Shown here in pieces: positions 40,510 to 53,320 of a DNA stretch of 64,000 nt. Source of the stretch: Saturnia japonica (Eukaryota; Arthropoda; Insecta; Lepidoptera; Saturniidae); the NCBI GenBank assembly GCA_033032175.1, contig CM065321.1:11492501-11556500 (forward strand), written 5' to 3'. The position numbers and the translations under genes are program-made. Each line of letters begins with the position of its first letter. Positions within the stretch are counted from its first letter, which is position 1. A model generated the notes under the pieces. That model was not told the DNA's origin, did no database searches, and saw nothing but the letters and a program-made list of their open reading frames with translations.

Positions 40510-41950
40510 CTCGCTGATACAGTAACTTTATATTGGTGAAATAATTTTTAAAATCGGGTCCTGTAGTTTTTGAGTTTATCCATTACGAATAAAACAACAA
40601 AAAAAAAAACAAATATTTCCTTTTTATAAAATTGGTATAAATTTAGAAATCTTTCTATTGAATTTGAAACATTGCTCTAAGTATAATAAATAATCTGTGA
40701 TAGTATCATGATAATGTAAGTGATTCCGAACAATTGTAATAAAAAAGTTACTGAAATCAGAAATCAAGTGTATTAATATAAATAAGGCCTACATAAATTC
40801 CTTGCGATTTGGTAATGAACGCATTCTTGGTCAAGGGTTAAAGAAAATGAATTAAATACCGTTTCGGAAAAAAATCTCAATCCTCGAGAAAAGTCGGCAA
40901 GAAACTTGATCAGATTTATCAATATTTTTTTTACAATTTACAGTTTTTACATTTTTCAGTGTTGTTTACAGTTATAATAATTTTAGTAGACTTTTAGTGG
41001 GTGTACAAAGAGTGAGTCACTTCAAACATAATTATGTTGATTTTTTAGGGAAACAGTCAAGGAAATTCAATTTACAGAACTTTAATAATTAATATTCTTT
41101 TTATATTGTGGTCGTGTATAGCTATATATTTTTAAATTTATTTGCAGAAATTAATTGTACCTGGATTTAAGTAAGCTCTAATAAAAGTTAGTAGGTATAG
41201 TCGAAAACACAGTAAATTAGTAATTTTAAAATGTCTACGCACTTTACACTGAAATTAAAAAATTGAAAAAAGTAAATTTTATAATATGTAAATTTTTCTA
41301 TGTATGCATTTGCCCTAGACAATATATTGATTGATAAATAATATATTGATATCATGGCAGACCGTAGTGTTTTATATATAAGATATTTATAATATTCAAT
41401 CGCGTACCTTCATAGTACTCTTACAGATCGTTTTTAAATAACAAGATACAAATGTATCCATCTACATTTATTTATCATAATAGACAAAAAAAATTTTCTT
41501 TATAAACTTATCAAAATCAAAATTTCTTTTTAATATTTTTCGTAGAGAAAAAATACAAAAAAGATACGAAAAAAGTCTCCAAGTTAATGAATAATTGTCG
41601 TCGTTCATCGTAATTACTGAGCAAATTTTTTCTGTAGTATTTCCCCGACTGAGCGCAGGTTTCTTGAGGGATAGCGAAAACATTCACGCAAATGATGTCA
41701 TAGGTAAAATTAATGCATTATTAAACAAGTACTTAAAGGTCTGTCGAAGGAAATGGTAACAATTAAGAAGAAATGCATGCGGCGCATAATCAATGCAAAG
41801 GTATTCGATTTTTTATCCCCTTAGATAATGACTTTGAAGCAAATATTATATTAACTTACAATTAATATCTACTACTGCCATTTTACTTTGTTTTCTTTTT
41901 TTTCATAATAAAAACTAGGCGCTTTCTAAACTTGCATAGTTGTACCGCCG
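40510..41950. other. Intergenic with a copy of repeat I
   Basis: Repeat I spans about 40785-41035 (AAAAGTCGGCAAGAAACTTG and flanks), shared with 58375-58545. Nothing else was recognised. Confidence 0.45.
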
Positions 41951-41954
41951 TTAG

Positions 41955-42230
41955 CAGACATCCAGCAAACAAAGACGAATATAAAAAATATCAATAAAAA
42001 ATAATATATAATTTTTAAATATATATTAAAATTAGTCGAGTTTTGGCGGAAGAAACAGGGGAGTGTGAAATTATGATTTTAGAAATATAAAATTATTCCT
42101 GCAGTTGCTCTCTTGCGCTCCATTAGATCGTTCAGACATATCGCTACAGCAATAGTGTTCTATTAAAACGTGTTCATAAAAAGTCCTGCCGACCACGTTT
42201 CCTCTTATTTGATTCCTTAGATTGTACAAA
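41955..42230 (+). repeat. Interspersed repeat M, uninterrupted copy
   Basis: See 16760-17330. This copy lacks the B insertion and shows the empty arrangement. Confidence 0.55.
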
Positions 42231-42234
42231 TCCG

Positions 42235-44630
42235 GCTTCTAAATACAACATTTACCCTGTTTTCACAGATTCAAATTACCGAAATTATTTTAAATAATAC
42301 CAAGAATCCTAAAGTCGTGATGGGTTCATGAGAATCTAATTTACAATACTACGTTAAAGTATTTGTTGTTACTGTGGTGAGGACAAAAAATATGATATTG
42401 ATTTAAATGATTTGTAACATTCGAATTGGTCACGTTCTCAGTTCAATCTTAATTAAAAAATAATATTTAATGTTTAGTTAAACTATGTACGCACTACGTT
42501 GCGATTCAAATATTTTTAAATTTGTTATTATTCTAATCCGTATATAATGAACAATTACAATATATACGCTGATTGGCACGGCACAACTCCTTTGTTTCTT
42601 TAGTGTTTGAAATAAATTTTAGAGTCGTATTTATCAATTGTTATTTTTGTCACATACTTTTTACCCGTGACTTTGTATCGTTGTATTCAAAATGAAATGA
42701 TTCGCGAGCCGCCTATTGTAAAATATTTTTTCTGATTATTTAGTACCGCGAGGGCGACCGCGAAACAACTCACTAAACTTTCATCGCATTCAGATGAATG
42801 TTATAGGATCGCTTACGGGACAAACAACGAAACATATCTTTTACTACAGATGTTTTTTACTTTATTCCTTATAAGTAAATATTTGGTTTTGTTAAACGAT
42901 GATTGACTTAACGTGTTATGAAGACTGGTAGAAAATGATTTTTATCATTAAATCCTCTAATTGTACTTTTATGTGCAATAAAGAATATATAATACAATAT
43001 TAATGAGAATAACATATTATGCTTTGTATAGGTAGTTGGCCTCAAATTGTTCGGATATCGCTACAGGTGTGGTAAATAAATCACATGCTCCATGTTGTAG
43101 GTACGTGCACCTATAATTATTTATAACAACAACACTTCCGTTGTGTGGGCGTAGGCCACTTGCCGAACTAGGAGCCCTAATGAAAAGGTCCTTTCTCACT
43201 ATATACTAAATTTACTGAAAATAAAGGAAAGTTTTGCTAATAATATTATGAAAATAAAATACCAGGAAACACATGCTGTAAAAAAAGAACCAAGTCTCGA
43301 TTGAGGGGGTTTGTCTATAAAAAGCAGTGAAATCTTATAAATAGCCAAGTGTAGGAGGATATAAAAAAACGAGTTATTTTGGCTAAAATCTGGCCTATCA
43401 TTTACTTGTTAAATTCCATTCTTTAGAATCTACCGTACCTAATTATATGACCCTAAAACATTATAATTGCTTAAAAACACTTAAAACTTTGAATTAGGTA
43501 CCTAAAGATGTAGTTAGTTATTTGTTAAAGCCGAAGAACCCGTACAAGAACACTGATACCAGAGACTTCTTAATTGATATATTCAGAATAAAATTATACA
43601 TCTTCTTAGGAGGCTATTCGATAATTGGACGAGAATTGAGAGTGGAATTTCAAGAACGTGTCACGTTTAGGCACTTTTTCTTAAATGTGAGAGAAGAAAG
43701 ATATAACGTAGAGAGAAGGAGAAGGAAAGCGTATTTTGGCCAATGAGTTATTTTTACGTGCGTAGTACACAATAACTTTATGATTTTGGCACGCAATCCT
43801 ATCAGTTAATAAAAAAAAAAACAAATATTGTAAGGAGAAATTCATTAATGAGGGTAAATAGGATTAATCTGAAAATATGCGGTAAATTCTCTGAAATTTT
43901 TATTTGTAGCTCGTATTATTTTGTAACTCGCACAATAATATAAAAAATAAGATTTGAAAGTTTCTTTTATTATTGTATTATAAAAGAAGCGATCTGTTTA
44001 AACAACGAAAATGTTTTAAAAAGTATATTGTTTCAGAACATATGTTGATGACAAAAAAGTAATACATTAAGCGTTTTCTATTTGACAAGACATCATCATA
44101 GTGTAACATATCTACTTAATATATTTTCACAAATATTTTCCAGTTACTACATAAATTATGGAACCGAAACGAAACAAGTTTTATCATAAGTGAAACTGAA
44201 GATAATTTAAAAACAGCTGTCTACTTAGTTTGGGGGTCACGACTAGGGTTGCTAAGCGTGCAACTTACATCTGTAGAAGTAGGTATATAATTTAGTATTG
44301 ACGGCAAAATTGTCTGAAACCAGGCCGGATAATTATAATAAATTAGCAACAGCTAACGACTTCGTAGCGTTAATTGCAACATGAATCTTAATAGGAATAA
44401 AAAATTAACTATTATATTAATCAATAATAAGTATCAATCAGGGATAATCTAGCTATTTATTAGTAAAAGCATTTTTAGTATCGGTCAAGTAGTTCGTCCA
44501 GACATTACCTCGAATAAGACGTTGATAACCAACAACTGAATTTGCATTTATATTTCTGTAACAAGAATTTATAAACTTCTACTGAGGCTTTTTGTTATAA
44601 CAAGAAAAACTTTACCCGGTTTAAAAGTCC
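42235..44630. other. Intergenic, no gene recognised
   Basis: AT-rich. A + strand frame at 43522-43746 is open for 74 codons but resembles no family I know. A TAGGGTTGCTA motif at 44246 may be one end of an old hAT-like MITE. Confidence 0.35.
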
Positions 44631-44644
44631 ACCGGTTTACCTAC

Positions 44645-44732
44645 ACATATTTTTTCAAACCCGGTGAAACAGTAAAAGCCTTCTGAGGCTCCAGGGACCT
44701 TACGCCTAACAGTGTAGTCAGCACGAAAAAAA
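44645..44732 (+). mobile_element. Minimal LINE-tail retroposon
   Basis: It starts TCAAACCCGGTGAAACAGTA and ends AACAGTGTAGTCAGCACG plus an A run. The 5' boundary is shared with the other short copies. No clean duplication was found. Confidence 0.6.
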
Positions 44733-44972
44733 AGTTCACGTACAATTTTAAAATATAAAATAAGAAAATCTGGAATAAATACAAAAAAAACTCGGGAAAA
44801 AATGTTTTCACATAACGTAGGTATGAACTTGTTATAAAATTTCTTTGGGTGTCCTATTTATTTGTATCTGGCTGGTTTTGGTAGCATTAAAAATAAAAAT
44901 AAAAAAAGAAAAAAATTGTTTCCCGCTATTTTTCATTTGTTTTTCTTTCTGTTCAAAATGAGTGATTCTAAT

Positions 44973-45062
44973 TTTTTATTTAGAACTGACTACACTGTTA
45001 GCCTTAGGGGCCCTATCCTAAAACAGAGCCGCTGCGGCTTTTACAGCTTCACCGGACTTGGT
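44973..45062 (-). mobile_element. Minimal LINE-tail retroposon with 12-bp target-site duplication
   Basis: 90 bp, minus orientation, starting ACCAAGTCCGGTGAAGCTGT and ending TAGTCAGTTCT plus a degraded A tail. AGTGATTCTAAT flanks it exactly (44961-44972 and 45063-45074). This is the cleanest copy. Confidence 0.82.
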
Positions 45063-45079
45063 AGTGATTCTAATGAAAG

Positions 45080-46860
45080 GTTCTGTAAGGTTAACATCAT
45101 GAGAGGACTGCCAAAACTATTTGTCGCGTTTTTTTTTGATCAGAAGTCCCAAAGTTTCTAAAGCAACGGGATCATGTCTCTACCTACAAAATGGCAGAAA
45201 GTCATCGAACAAAACGGCCCATATATACTGTAAATAAATGTAAATAAACATTTTAAAAAATTGTCTTGAGTTTTCATATAAAAATACGAAGAAACTTTTT
45301 CCCCGACCTATTACTAATGAAGTTAAGAAACAAAAATGTTTAAAACAGCTTCATAATCGGAGATACTATTATGATACTATAAGATACCATAGTGTCTTAT
45401 GATATGACGCACATTTCTGCTTTCATCGTGGCCTTAATGTTATTTTATTACTCCAACCTTTATATCAGCTGTGTAGCAAACAATATCGTCGAGTGGCAAG
45501 GAAAATTCAAATTTTTACAAGTGGTGCAACAAAAATAACACGAAGAACAAAAGCTGTTTTGTTCAAAAACACTGGGTAATTAATAATTTTTCTGACACTT
45601 GCTTTACGTAGATACTCGCTAATTTGCTACCTCAACGAAATCTATAGTTTGAAAGTTTTGTCTGTCGGTCTATTGGTATGTTTGAACGCCAATAACGCAA
45701 AAATCTGCTGGACCGAATTTAATGAAATTTGATATGATTGTAGTTTATAGTTTGAAGGTACATTTAGGATACTTTTTTTAAACATATGAACATTGGTATG
45801 GTCTATAAATTGCGTTGAGGTTATGTATATATAAAAAGAATGTATGTATATGTATAATTAGTCAAACAAAATGAAAAGATAAAAAAATATTTTACCTTTA
45901 CATAATTAAAAAAAAGTAATAAATTATTTTATTTTTCAGGAGCATGATGAGATGGCATTGTACGGTTTTGTTTAAATTATCATACAATTGATTTGATATT
46001 TATTGTCACACTTAAGTATATTTTACATACACACATATATTAACAATTTAAGACTGGGTTTTTATTATTATTTTTAAGTGTTTAAAATAATTAAAAATAG
46101 CTATTCGATCTAAGTTTCTACGATATATTATGTCGTTGTTTGGTGTTTGCGTTATCAAGATTTTCATTAAATTATATTGAAGACACATATTATAAAGTAT
46201 TATTATACACTAAATATTAACGGTTTATAAAAATAAAGTTATTAAATAAAATTAGCTTTTCGTAAAGGACGGTTAACATTTAAAATGACTTTAATTGGGT
46301 ATTCTCAAAATTTACACCAATCGAATACCGTAAAGTGAGATTGAGGTGATTGGAGGTTTTTATTTATTTGCTGTTTTTCATACACGAAAAATACCATGTG
46401 GACAAACTCGCGGGCACAGATAGTTCATAATATGATAATTTATACACATGTTAAAAAAATCAAAAATGTAATTATTATATTTTATTAAATTACATTGATT
46501 TATGATAAGATAAATAATAGTAATTAGTATAGCAATTGTTGAGAATGTAGTATTTAAAGCTTTTTTTTATTTAATTTTCATAAATTATGACAAGCAACTT
46601 CTAGATAAAATATAAATTACAACTACTTACTAAACAAAAAATGCATTACATATTTGCTTTCTGACAATTTGGATCCAAGGGTTTGATATTTTACTCTCGT
46701 TTGATAAGCCACAGTAAACTAATTTTGTTTCTGGATTTAGGTGTTTATTCCTATGTTTAACTATCATTTAACCAATGTTATAGTTTAATTTCTAATAAAA
46801 AATCTATTCCAAATATTATACGTTCACTTGATATTTAAGTAAGTTAGCTAAATATTTATT
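45080..46860. other. Intergenic, mostly unassigned
   Basis: A Helitron-like internal fragment may lie at about 45640-45800 (the GGACCGAATTTAATGAAATTT block). No gene was recognised. Confidence 0.4.
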
Positions 46861-46865
46861 AAACA

Positions 46866-47320
46866 CTAGCGGTGTGCCTGCGACTTCGCACGCGTTTATT
46901 ACGGAGTACCTAATGATTTTCACTCATATTTTTGACAATTCATATACATAGTCTATCAAAAGAGAAATGAGATATACATACTTCCCGTGTACGAAATTGC
47001 ATGCAACTCGGTTGAGAACTATTTTTATCGATTCCTAAATATTATATTATTTTTAATTCTTATAGCCCTTCAATCATGGAATGACTTACTTGTTGTGTAC
47101 AAAATTTCATCAAAATCGCTTAAGAAATAAGAATAAGATATTTTTTTTTAATTTTTTTTTTAACGTTTTATAGAAGTATTATCGATAAATTTTATAGCTT
47201 ATCAATTGACCGATGACATGAGCTTCCCGTGTACAAATTTTCACAAGAATCCAATGAGCCATTTTTGAGTTAAATCCGTACATACAAAGAGACAGATAAA
47301 AAAAATTTAAAGGCATATTC
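46866..47320 (-). mobile_element. Helitron-like family F
   Basis: The minus-strand 3' end is GCGTGCGAAGTCGCAGGCAC then CCGCTAG before T. The body (CATACAAAGAGACAG, AGCTTATCAATTGA, CCCGTGTACAAA) matches 51722-52166. The 5' end is not clear. Confidence 0.55.
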
Positions 47321-47329
47321 GTGATCAGT

Positions 47330-48200
47330 GTCCATTATATAGTACCTAGTATAGTGTAGTTATAATAGTAGGCTATCGAGAAATTTGGAAAAAGAAATTA
47401 ATGTACTTACACACAGAACTACAGAATTTACTGTTGCATGGATTTAGGCATAATGTATAAGTATATTAATATCCTTTATATTTTAATTTGGGATTCGTTA
47501 AATGTTGATAGTCCAGTAGTCTGTTAGTCTTCGTTTTTTTGGAATTAATGTTTAGAGCACTGAATAGAGAAAAACATTAAATAAATATTAGACAGTAATC
47601 GGTCTCGGTGGGGGATCTTGCGTAAACAGTGAGCGAAATATTCATCAGAACATATTTTAGTAACAACATTGTTTATTTAATTAAATGTATATTTGTAGAA
47701 TTATATTTATGATGTAAAAAAATCAATCTATATGGTTCATAAGCAAAGTATTTTATGATCTTAGCTTTTCATTCGAACAACATATTTTCGCAGCATATTA
47801 AATGGTGGCAATTTAGTGTTGATTAGCTTTATTTAAAAAAGTTTTCTATGAAAAATTAATGATAAATTAGTGTTACAGTTATTTAATAATACTATTGTTT
47901 TCAAGAGTTTAATAAAAAAAACATGGAACGCATTTCCGATGAAACGAAGAGGAAAATACAAATATTTGGAGACACTACAAACATTGCAATCACTTAGATG
48001 AACTTGAGACACATTTATGTATTTTGACATATAAAATTAACTGTTTTAAACTTATTACGGATTTATGGAACGCTGAATTACCTTCACTTTTTTTTAAAGT
48101 CTTTTCTCAAATTTATATTTTTATTTAGTAAAAATTGTCATATGTAAACTAAAAATAACGCAACCAATATTGATGTACAAAGTTAAATAAATATTTAAAA
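47330..48200. other. Intergenic, no recognised feature
   Basis: AT-rich. Nothing supportable was seen. Confidence 0.4.
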
Positions 48201-48295
48201 AGAAAAAAATGCTTACCAAATAAGTGGTATGCGGAGAGCGATTGAGTACAAATGAAATGAATCAAAATAAAGTTTCAAATATGTGCATGATTTAC

Positions 48296-48640
48296 CTGTA
48301 AATACGTACTTATGTATTGTATCAAAATGATTAATGTAATATCACAAACAGTCGTGTAAACTCGCGTCAAATATCACTATCGGCAACCATATCACGACAC
48401 TTCCTGTCTTCAGCATCCGCATATGTTGTCTGACGATCCTTAACGACGCGGCCGCGTTAAACGGCGCGATCGTTCAATTTTTCACGACTTTCGTAATGAC
48501 CTACAGAAGTTAACGTTAACTATCGCGTATTTTAACGTTTGCTGTAGACGTGTGTTCGGACAGAAGCGGCGCGGGCTTGTGACATTAGAAGGCTCGTGAT
48601 TATGGTTTTGCAGTTTTAGCTGCTGACAAGCACCTCTGCC
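48296..48640. promoter_or_regulatory. GC/CpG-rich patch, possible promoter or leader exon
   Basis: A cluster of CpG-rich motifs such as ACGACGCGGCCGCG and GGCGCGATCG, plus the palindrome GTTAACGTTAAC, stands out from AT-rich flanks. On the minus strand donors ACAG|GTAAAT (48295) and TTTG|GTAAGC (48216) follow it. It might be an alternative promoter for the SV2-like gene or belong to another gene. No TATA/Inr pair was seen. Confidence 0.25.
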
Positions 48641-48834
48641 CCACTTAACATCGTATTGTTTCTGTTAATTATCGCATTTTAAGGTTGCATTTTTGTAGTT
48701 TGTTCCGCAGTTTTTTTTCTTAAATAAGACTATATATATTTTTTAATAAGAGTATATATTTAAAGACACTATTTCGGTCTCTGGCGGATACTCAACTGAT
48801 TATTTAATTCTCAGTATACCATGTCATCATACTA

Positions 48835-48975
48835 ATTTCCGCGACCAATCTTTCGCCGTAACAACAACACACCGTGGAATTCGCTTCCTATCAACATCCA
48901 ATTAGCCAACTCTCGGGATTCCTTCAAGTATTCGCTACGTAGGCTTAGGCATTTCAATATCTGCCTGATTTTAGT
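48835..48975 (+). pseudogene. LINE C-terminal fragment
   Basis: The + strand encodes NNNTPWNSLPINIQLANSRD, then SFKYSLRR. A (P)WN.LP..I....S...FK..L pattern closes the reverse transcriptase protein of several LINE clades. No Cys-His cluster follows. It is a short relic. Confidence 0.45.
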
Positions 48976-49179
48976 ATTAAGTCATCCAATTGCACTTTTG
49001 TTCAAAACCTATTTAAAGATATATTGGTATTTTTGCAAATAATAGGACGTTACGAACTCGTAGTTACATATTTAATTACCTCATTAATTTATCAAAACAG
49101 GAAATCGGATTTGTCTCACTTATGTTTCCTAATATATTCAATGTGTGCTTCTTAACATATGTTAATTTTAATGCTATAT

Positions 49180-49460
49180 AATTATGTGGGCGAAGATGGT
49201 AATACTCTAAGACGGGTGTAAGAATTTGCTCTCAAGTGCAGCTACCGGAATACGCTCCTAAATGTATAATAGGTGTTTAAAACAGATTTTCAACTAGAGG
49301 GTGGTAACTAGCCAAGCGGGCATTAGAAAATGCCATACCATCATACAATGGTTTCATTGTTTTGTTTTCTTTCATCGAATACTCAGGCTCATTGCAGGGA
49401 ATCGAATTAATGCCAATGGACGCGAAATCCGTACAACCACTGAACCATTATTGCTTCAAA
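49180..49460 (-). mobile_element. SINE-1 copy
   Basis: The minus strand has a head with a B-box relic (TTCGATTCCCTGCAATGAGC), then GTGCCC-type body motifs, a CTTGAGAGCAAATTC block and a tail near 49185. The order is as in 3640-3962. Confidence 0.6.
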
Positions 49461-49840
49461 TGAATTTCGATTGAATGAAATGAAACAAATAAGGTTTTTA
49501 GTAGCCGAATGGCTATCCATTCCGCTATTATAGGTCATGTGACCTGTGTCACTGGAATATCGATAAGTTTTTCGGAATCCGGAAACATTTACTAATTTGA
49601 ATCATTTAATAACACCAGCGGCGGATAGTAAATGTTAAAGGTAGGGAAAAACACCTGTAGGAAATGTTCTCGTAAGTACCACAAAACTATATTTCTACAT
49701 ACATACATAAATCTCGCTACTTTCCCAACGGGGTTGGGGTCGGTCCTTCCCCATACATACCTACATATGTCCCTTGCCATATATCTTTCGTTTCTTCAAC
49801 ATTCTTTTCACGCACCCTCGTCGGTTTAATGTAGGTATAG

Positions 49841-50350
49841 GTACTATTGAACTTCCGTGGATACCGGTCGATAACCACGGGGGCGGCCTGTGTGCTTGCT
49901 GACTCCCCGCCGTGGGAGCCAGAGGCGGAGGTGCTCGTCGCCGTGTATCACGGTGGCGAGGAAAGAGATTGGGGACTCTCTGGCTCTCGAAGAAATAGGT
50001 TGGTTAAGTCGGCAGAAGAAATTGGAGGTGATGAGAAGATGGGGGAGGACCTGGCGGATGCGCGTTATGGTCGCTATACCATAGACGCAGTCTGACCGGT
50101 CCTCAACAAGTGGTGTAGAAGGGAGCCCACCACCGTATGTGACAAATGCGGTGCAGCCGATGACACTGCGCAGCGCACTCTCTCGGAGTGTGTCGGCTCC
50201 CTCTGCGAGGTAGTGGTGTTGCAGAAGGAGACCGCGGAGAGAGCCCGCGAGAGGGATCCTCTGAGCGACCCTCTCCGGCGAAGACGAGCGGGTGGTAGGG
50301 GCGGGCGATTGCAACAGATTGCTTGCGTGATAGTGTCCTGTAGGATTTGA
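49841..50350 (+). pseudogene. R1-clade LINE, C-terminal fragment
   Basis: One frame (49847 to a TGA ending at 50350) is broken only by a TGA at 50093-50095. It encodes ACVLADSPPWEPEAEVLVAV, then REPTTVCDKCGAADDTAQRT, LSEC, then EVVVLQKETAERARERDPLS and an Arg-rich end. This is the end of R1/TRAS-type proteins, where a C..C......H....C knuckle follows the reverse transcriptase. Here the His is Arg. R1-clade elements insert at fixed sites such as rDNA or telomeric repeats; this truncated copy lies in ordinary DNA. Confidence 0.75.
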
Positions 50351-50530
50351 GGCTGCACAGACACACGCAGTTCACTCTACATACACATACTGTGTATCGC
50401 AGCAATAGCTTCGAGAGGGATTGATTGAATTAAGGGCCCAGCACATATTACGCGAAAGTTCTCGAACATACGGGAATATATCTATCTTAATACAATCATT
50501 AAAAAGTTGTAATTTTAACAGATATCAAAA

Positions 50531-51510
50531 GTGCACTTAGCATCAATAGCTTATATTATTATAGATCACATTTATAAACAACAGTTTGAAAATCAGTCCT
50601 TAATATTGCAATTAATTCTGTCTCATGTTGGTAGCAAGGGGAATGAACAGGCTGACCGTAGTTTAAAATTAAGATCAATTCAGGGCCAGGGGTTATTAAA
50701 GAAGGTAAAAGTCGATTATTGCGAAATTATGTAAAAAGTTAAGAAAAGTAATTACGAAAATTGTAATGAATATTTTGATGAAAGAAGCAAAGAAAAAGGT
50801 ATTTTGTATAAAACATTACAGTGTCAGCCTCTTCATAAACCTTGGTTTAGTGAATGTCTTTTAACGGCCGTTTCAATAACATATCTGAGTTTACTCTCCC
50901 CGTAGTACATATTTGTTATAAATACTGTCTTTAACTTAAGACAGATATCGGCTTCCCTCTTATCAATCCAAGTTATAGGATTTGGATATATATTACGTAG
51001 ATACGAAAAAATATCCACTGATAGGTTATTGAAAAAAAAGGAAGGACAAAAGGTTATATTTGTCTATTTTTAGTAACTGAAACAACGGATAGATAGATTA
51101 TTGAAAACGGCCATATATCGACAATATATAAAGATAGCATTAAGACTTCGTTCGGGGCACTATCCATCGGGAAGATTTGCTTATCTCATGCGAAAAACAG
51201 AGTTACCCAACTGTAGTGTATGTGGAAAATCGATGATGTGCATCACTTACTGATGGAGTATGACAAAAATAGGATTGAAAGGGAGTCACTGATGAATAGT
51301 ATAAATTTAAACTGTCAAAATGTAAGTGCTTGTAAAAAGCTAAAATGCTGTAGCATTTCGGCAGAACTTTATTCGGATGAGGCCAAGATGTTGTATGAAC
51401 TGATAGTACTGGCGTATCAGCGACTCTCCTGGTTAGCTCGTATGGATTGGGTACAATGGGACTAATATATTCCTTAGAATAAAAAAACCCAAAACAAAAA
51501 AAAAAAAAAC
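50531..51510 (+). pseudogene. LINE 3' end with RNase H fragment and poly(A)
   Basis: The first frame (50531-50734) has LILSHVGSKGNEQAD, the GN(E)xAD end of a LINE RNase H domain. After a disrupted stretch, 51125-51235 encodes LRSGHYPSGRFAYLMRKTEL and CSVCGKS, then in another frame HHLLMEYD, a zinc knuckle whose last Cys is Tyr. The frame ends at 51465 and an A run lies at 51496-51509. It is a dead 3' end, probably of a Jockey- or I-related clade. Confidence 0.7.
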
Positions 51511-51721
51511 AAACAGTGGCATTTAATAACTAATTAAGAGACCTCGTACTATTTTGTTGATTTCCGATTGTCATAAGTTTCCTATGAGATGAAGTTTGAA
51601 GAAAAATCTTAGTTCTTATATATACATATATTATATTACGCATAATCAATAAATATCATATACAAATACACGTGGATATTTGTTCAGGTATATGATTATA
51701 CTATAGTAATTCTATTATATA

Positions 51722-52166
51722 CTAGCGGTGCCTCGCGGCTCCGCACGCGTTTGTTATGCTGTAATGATTTTGATCCAGTAATTTTATTTTTAATCATATT
51801 ATTGACAACTTATATAGCTTATCAATTGAGGAATTATGTATAATTTCCGTGTACAAAATTTCATCAAAATCGGTTGAGAATTAATATTTTCTTTTTTTAC
51901 GATTACCAAAAGTGTTTTTGACAGTCCCTATAGCCTGCCTAACAACTGAAGATTGACAAAATTATCGTGTATAAAATGTTATAAAAAGTAGTCGAGTCAG
52001 TTTTAAATTAAATCTATCAGACATACAAAGAGACCGACAGACAAAAAACTAAACTTATATTTTAAAATTGTTTTATTTTTTTCAAAGTGACCTTTGTAAT
52101 AGACATCTGTCACGCAACTTGAATAAAATGCATATACAGTCAGAAATACAGATTTATTAATATAGA
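51722..52166 (-). mobile_element. Helitron-like family F, apparently full length (445 bp)
   Basis: On the minus strand it starts TCTATATTAATAAATC after A and ends GCGTGCGGAGCCGCGAGGCA then CCGCTAG before T. The stem GCGG-AG-CCGC gives the 3' hairpin. There are no coding regions. Confidence 0.65.
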
Positions 52167-52169
52167 TAG

Positions 52170-53160
52170 ATAAATAATAAATAACTAATACTCAATTATT
52201 CCATGGCACTTGTTAGCTTAAGTTATAACGCTATCAATATAATTATTTTCACAGGAATTTTTAATAAAAAATAGTTAAATCTACCAGTTTATTTTAAATC
52301 AAGGACCTAAATAACAATAAGTAATTGTAACAATAAATTGGTCTCAAACGATTACAGGTATTTAATAATAAAATTGTAGTTGTTACATTTTCTAGGAGCT
52401 TATAAAATTTAACAATAGATTGAAGATTTATCAGGCACGCAATAGATCGTGATCTACTTTATATTAACTGATAATTATTATCAAGTTAAGCTATAATGTC
52501 AATTGTAGGCTTACCACGAACTCTTCTTCTTTTCATCGAATGGCAACTATGTTCATCCAGAATTCTGCCAACGTCACGGGAATAGAATATTTTTTTAAAT
52601 TGATCTTGTCATACTCAAACATAGCTCTAAAGGAATAGGAGTCCACTTGTTAGAACTGCTCAGGGAGTTGAAATTTCAGAGAGCTTGGAAAAGGAATTTG
52701 AAGAAAACAGTTTTTTTCTAGAAGCATGTTTATCCCTCGTCAGTGACAATACCCGGCACAAAATATACCATGCCTTCATTCTGACTACTAAAGGTACTAT
52801 GATAAAACGCACGAGTAACTGTGAAGCTTAAAATAATCTAAAAAAATATACATAAGTAAATAAGCCTTTTAAACATTGATTACTTATTGGTCGCAGCTTG
52901 CCCTACAACTCTATAAATTAGCATTTTTTAATTACCTAGTCTTTTATAGTTTATGTAAGCTCGTGTTAACGGCGTCACCACGCTTCGTCACTGTAACCGG
53001 TCTAGGTTCTAAACGAGTTCTACGCTCTTTATGAAACTTGGCAATAATTATCTACACAATAAAAGCTACTTTCAAAAAAATATAAAAAATTAAAGGTACC
53101 AAAGTTTGTAAAATTCAAGTTTCAAAAATAACATTACTTTTGTCTTCTAAGAATATTATT
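52170..53160. other. Intergenic, no recognised feature
   Basis: No gene or clear repeat was seen. Confidence 0.4.
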
Positions 53161-53165
53161 TTTCT

Positions 53166-53320
53166 TTATATATAAAACTTAATTGGAATGTATTGTACAT
53201 ATAAACTTTCCGTAAAAAAATCTCTAAATATTAGTGAACACTGCATTAAAATCCGTTGCATAGTTTAAACGATATAAGCGTATATAGAGGACAGACAGCG
53301 GGAAGCGACTTCATTTTATA
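53166..53320 (+). repeat. Interspersed repeat E, right part
   Basis: AACTTAATTGGAATGTATTG, CATTAAAATCCGTTGC and GGACAGACAGCGGGAAGCGA match 39650-39890 without the LINE-tail insert. Confidence 0.6.

Noticed and set aside
43522..43746. 74-codon frame rich in Arg/Glu
   Set aside because: No family resemblance, no clear Met context, and no neighbours to make a gene. Kept only as a remark.
49632..49829. 65-codon plus-strand frame
   Set aside because: No family motif and no splice context; it precedes the R1-type fragment but does not join it in frame.
50074..50405. Minus-strand frames of 96-156 codons at 49844-50405
   Set aside because: They are antisense shadows of the GC-rich R1-type LINE tail that reads on the plus strand.
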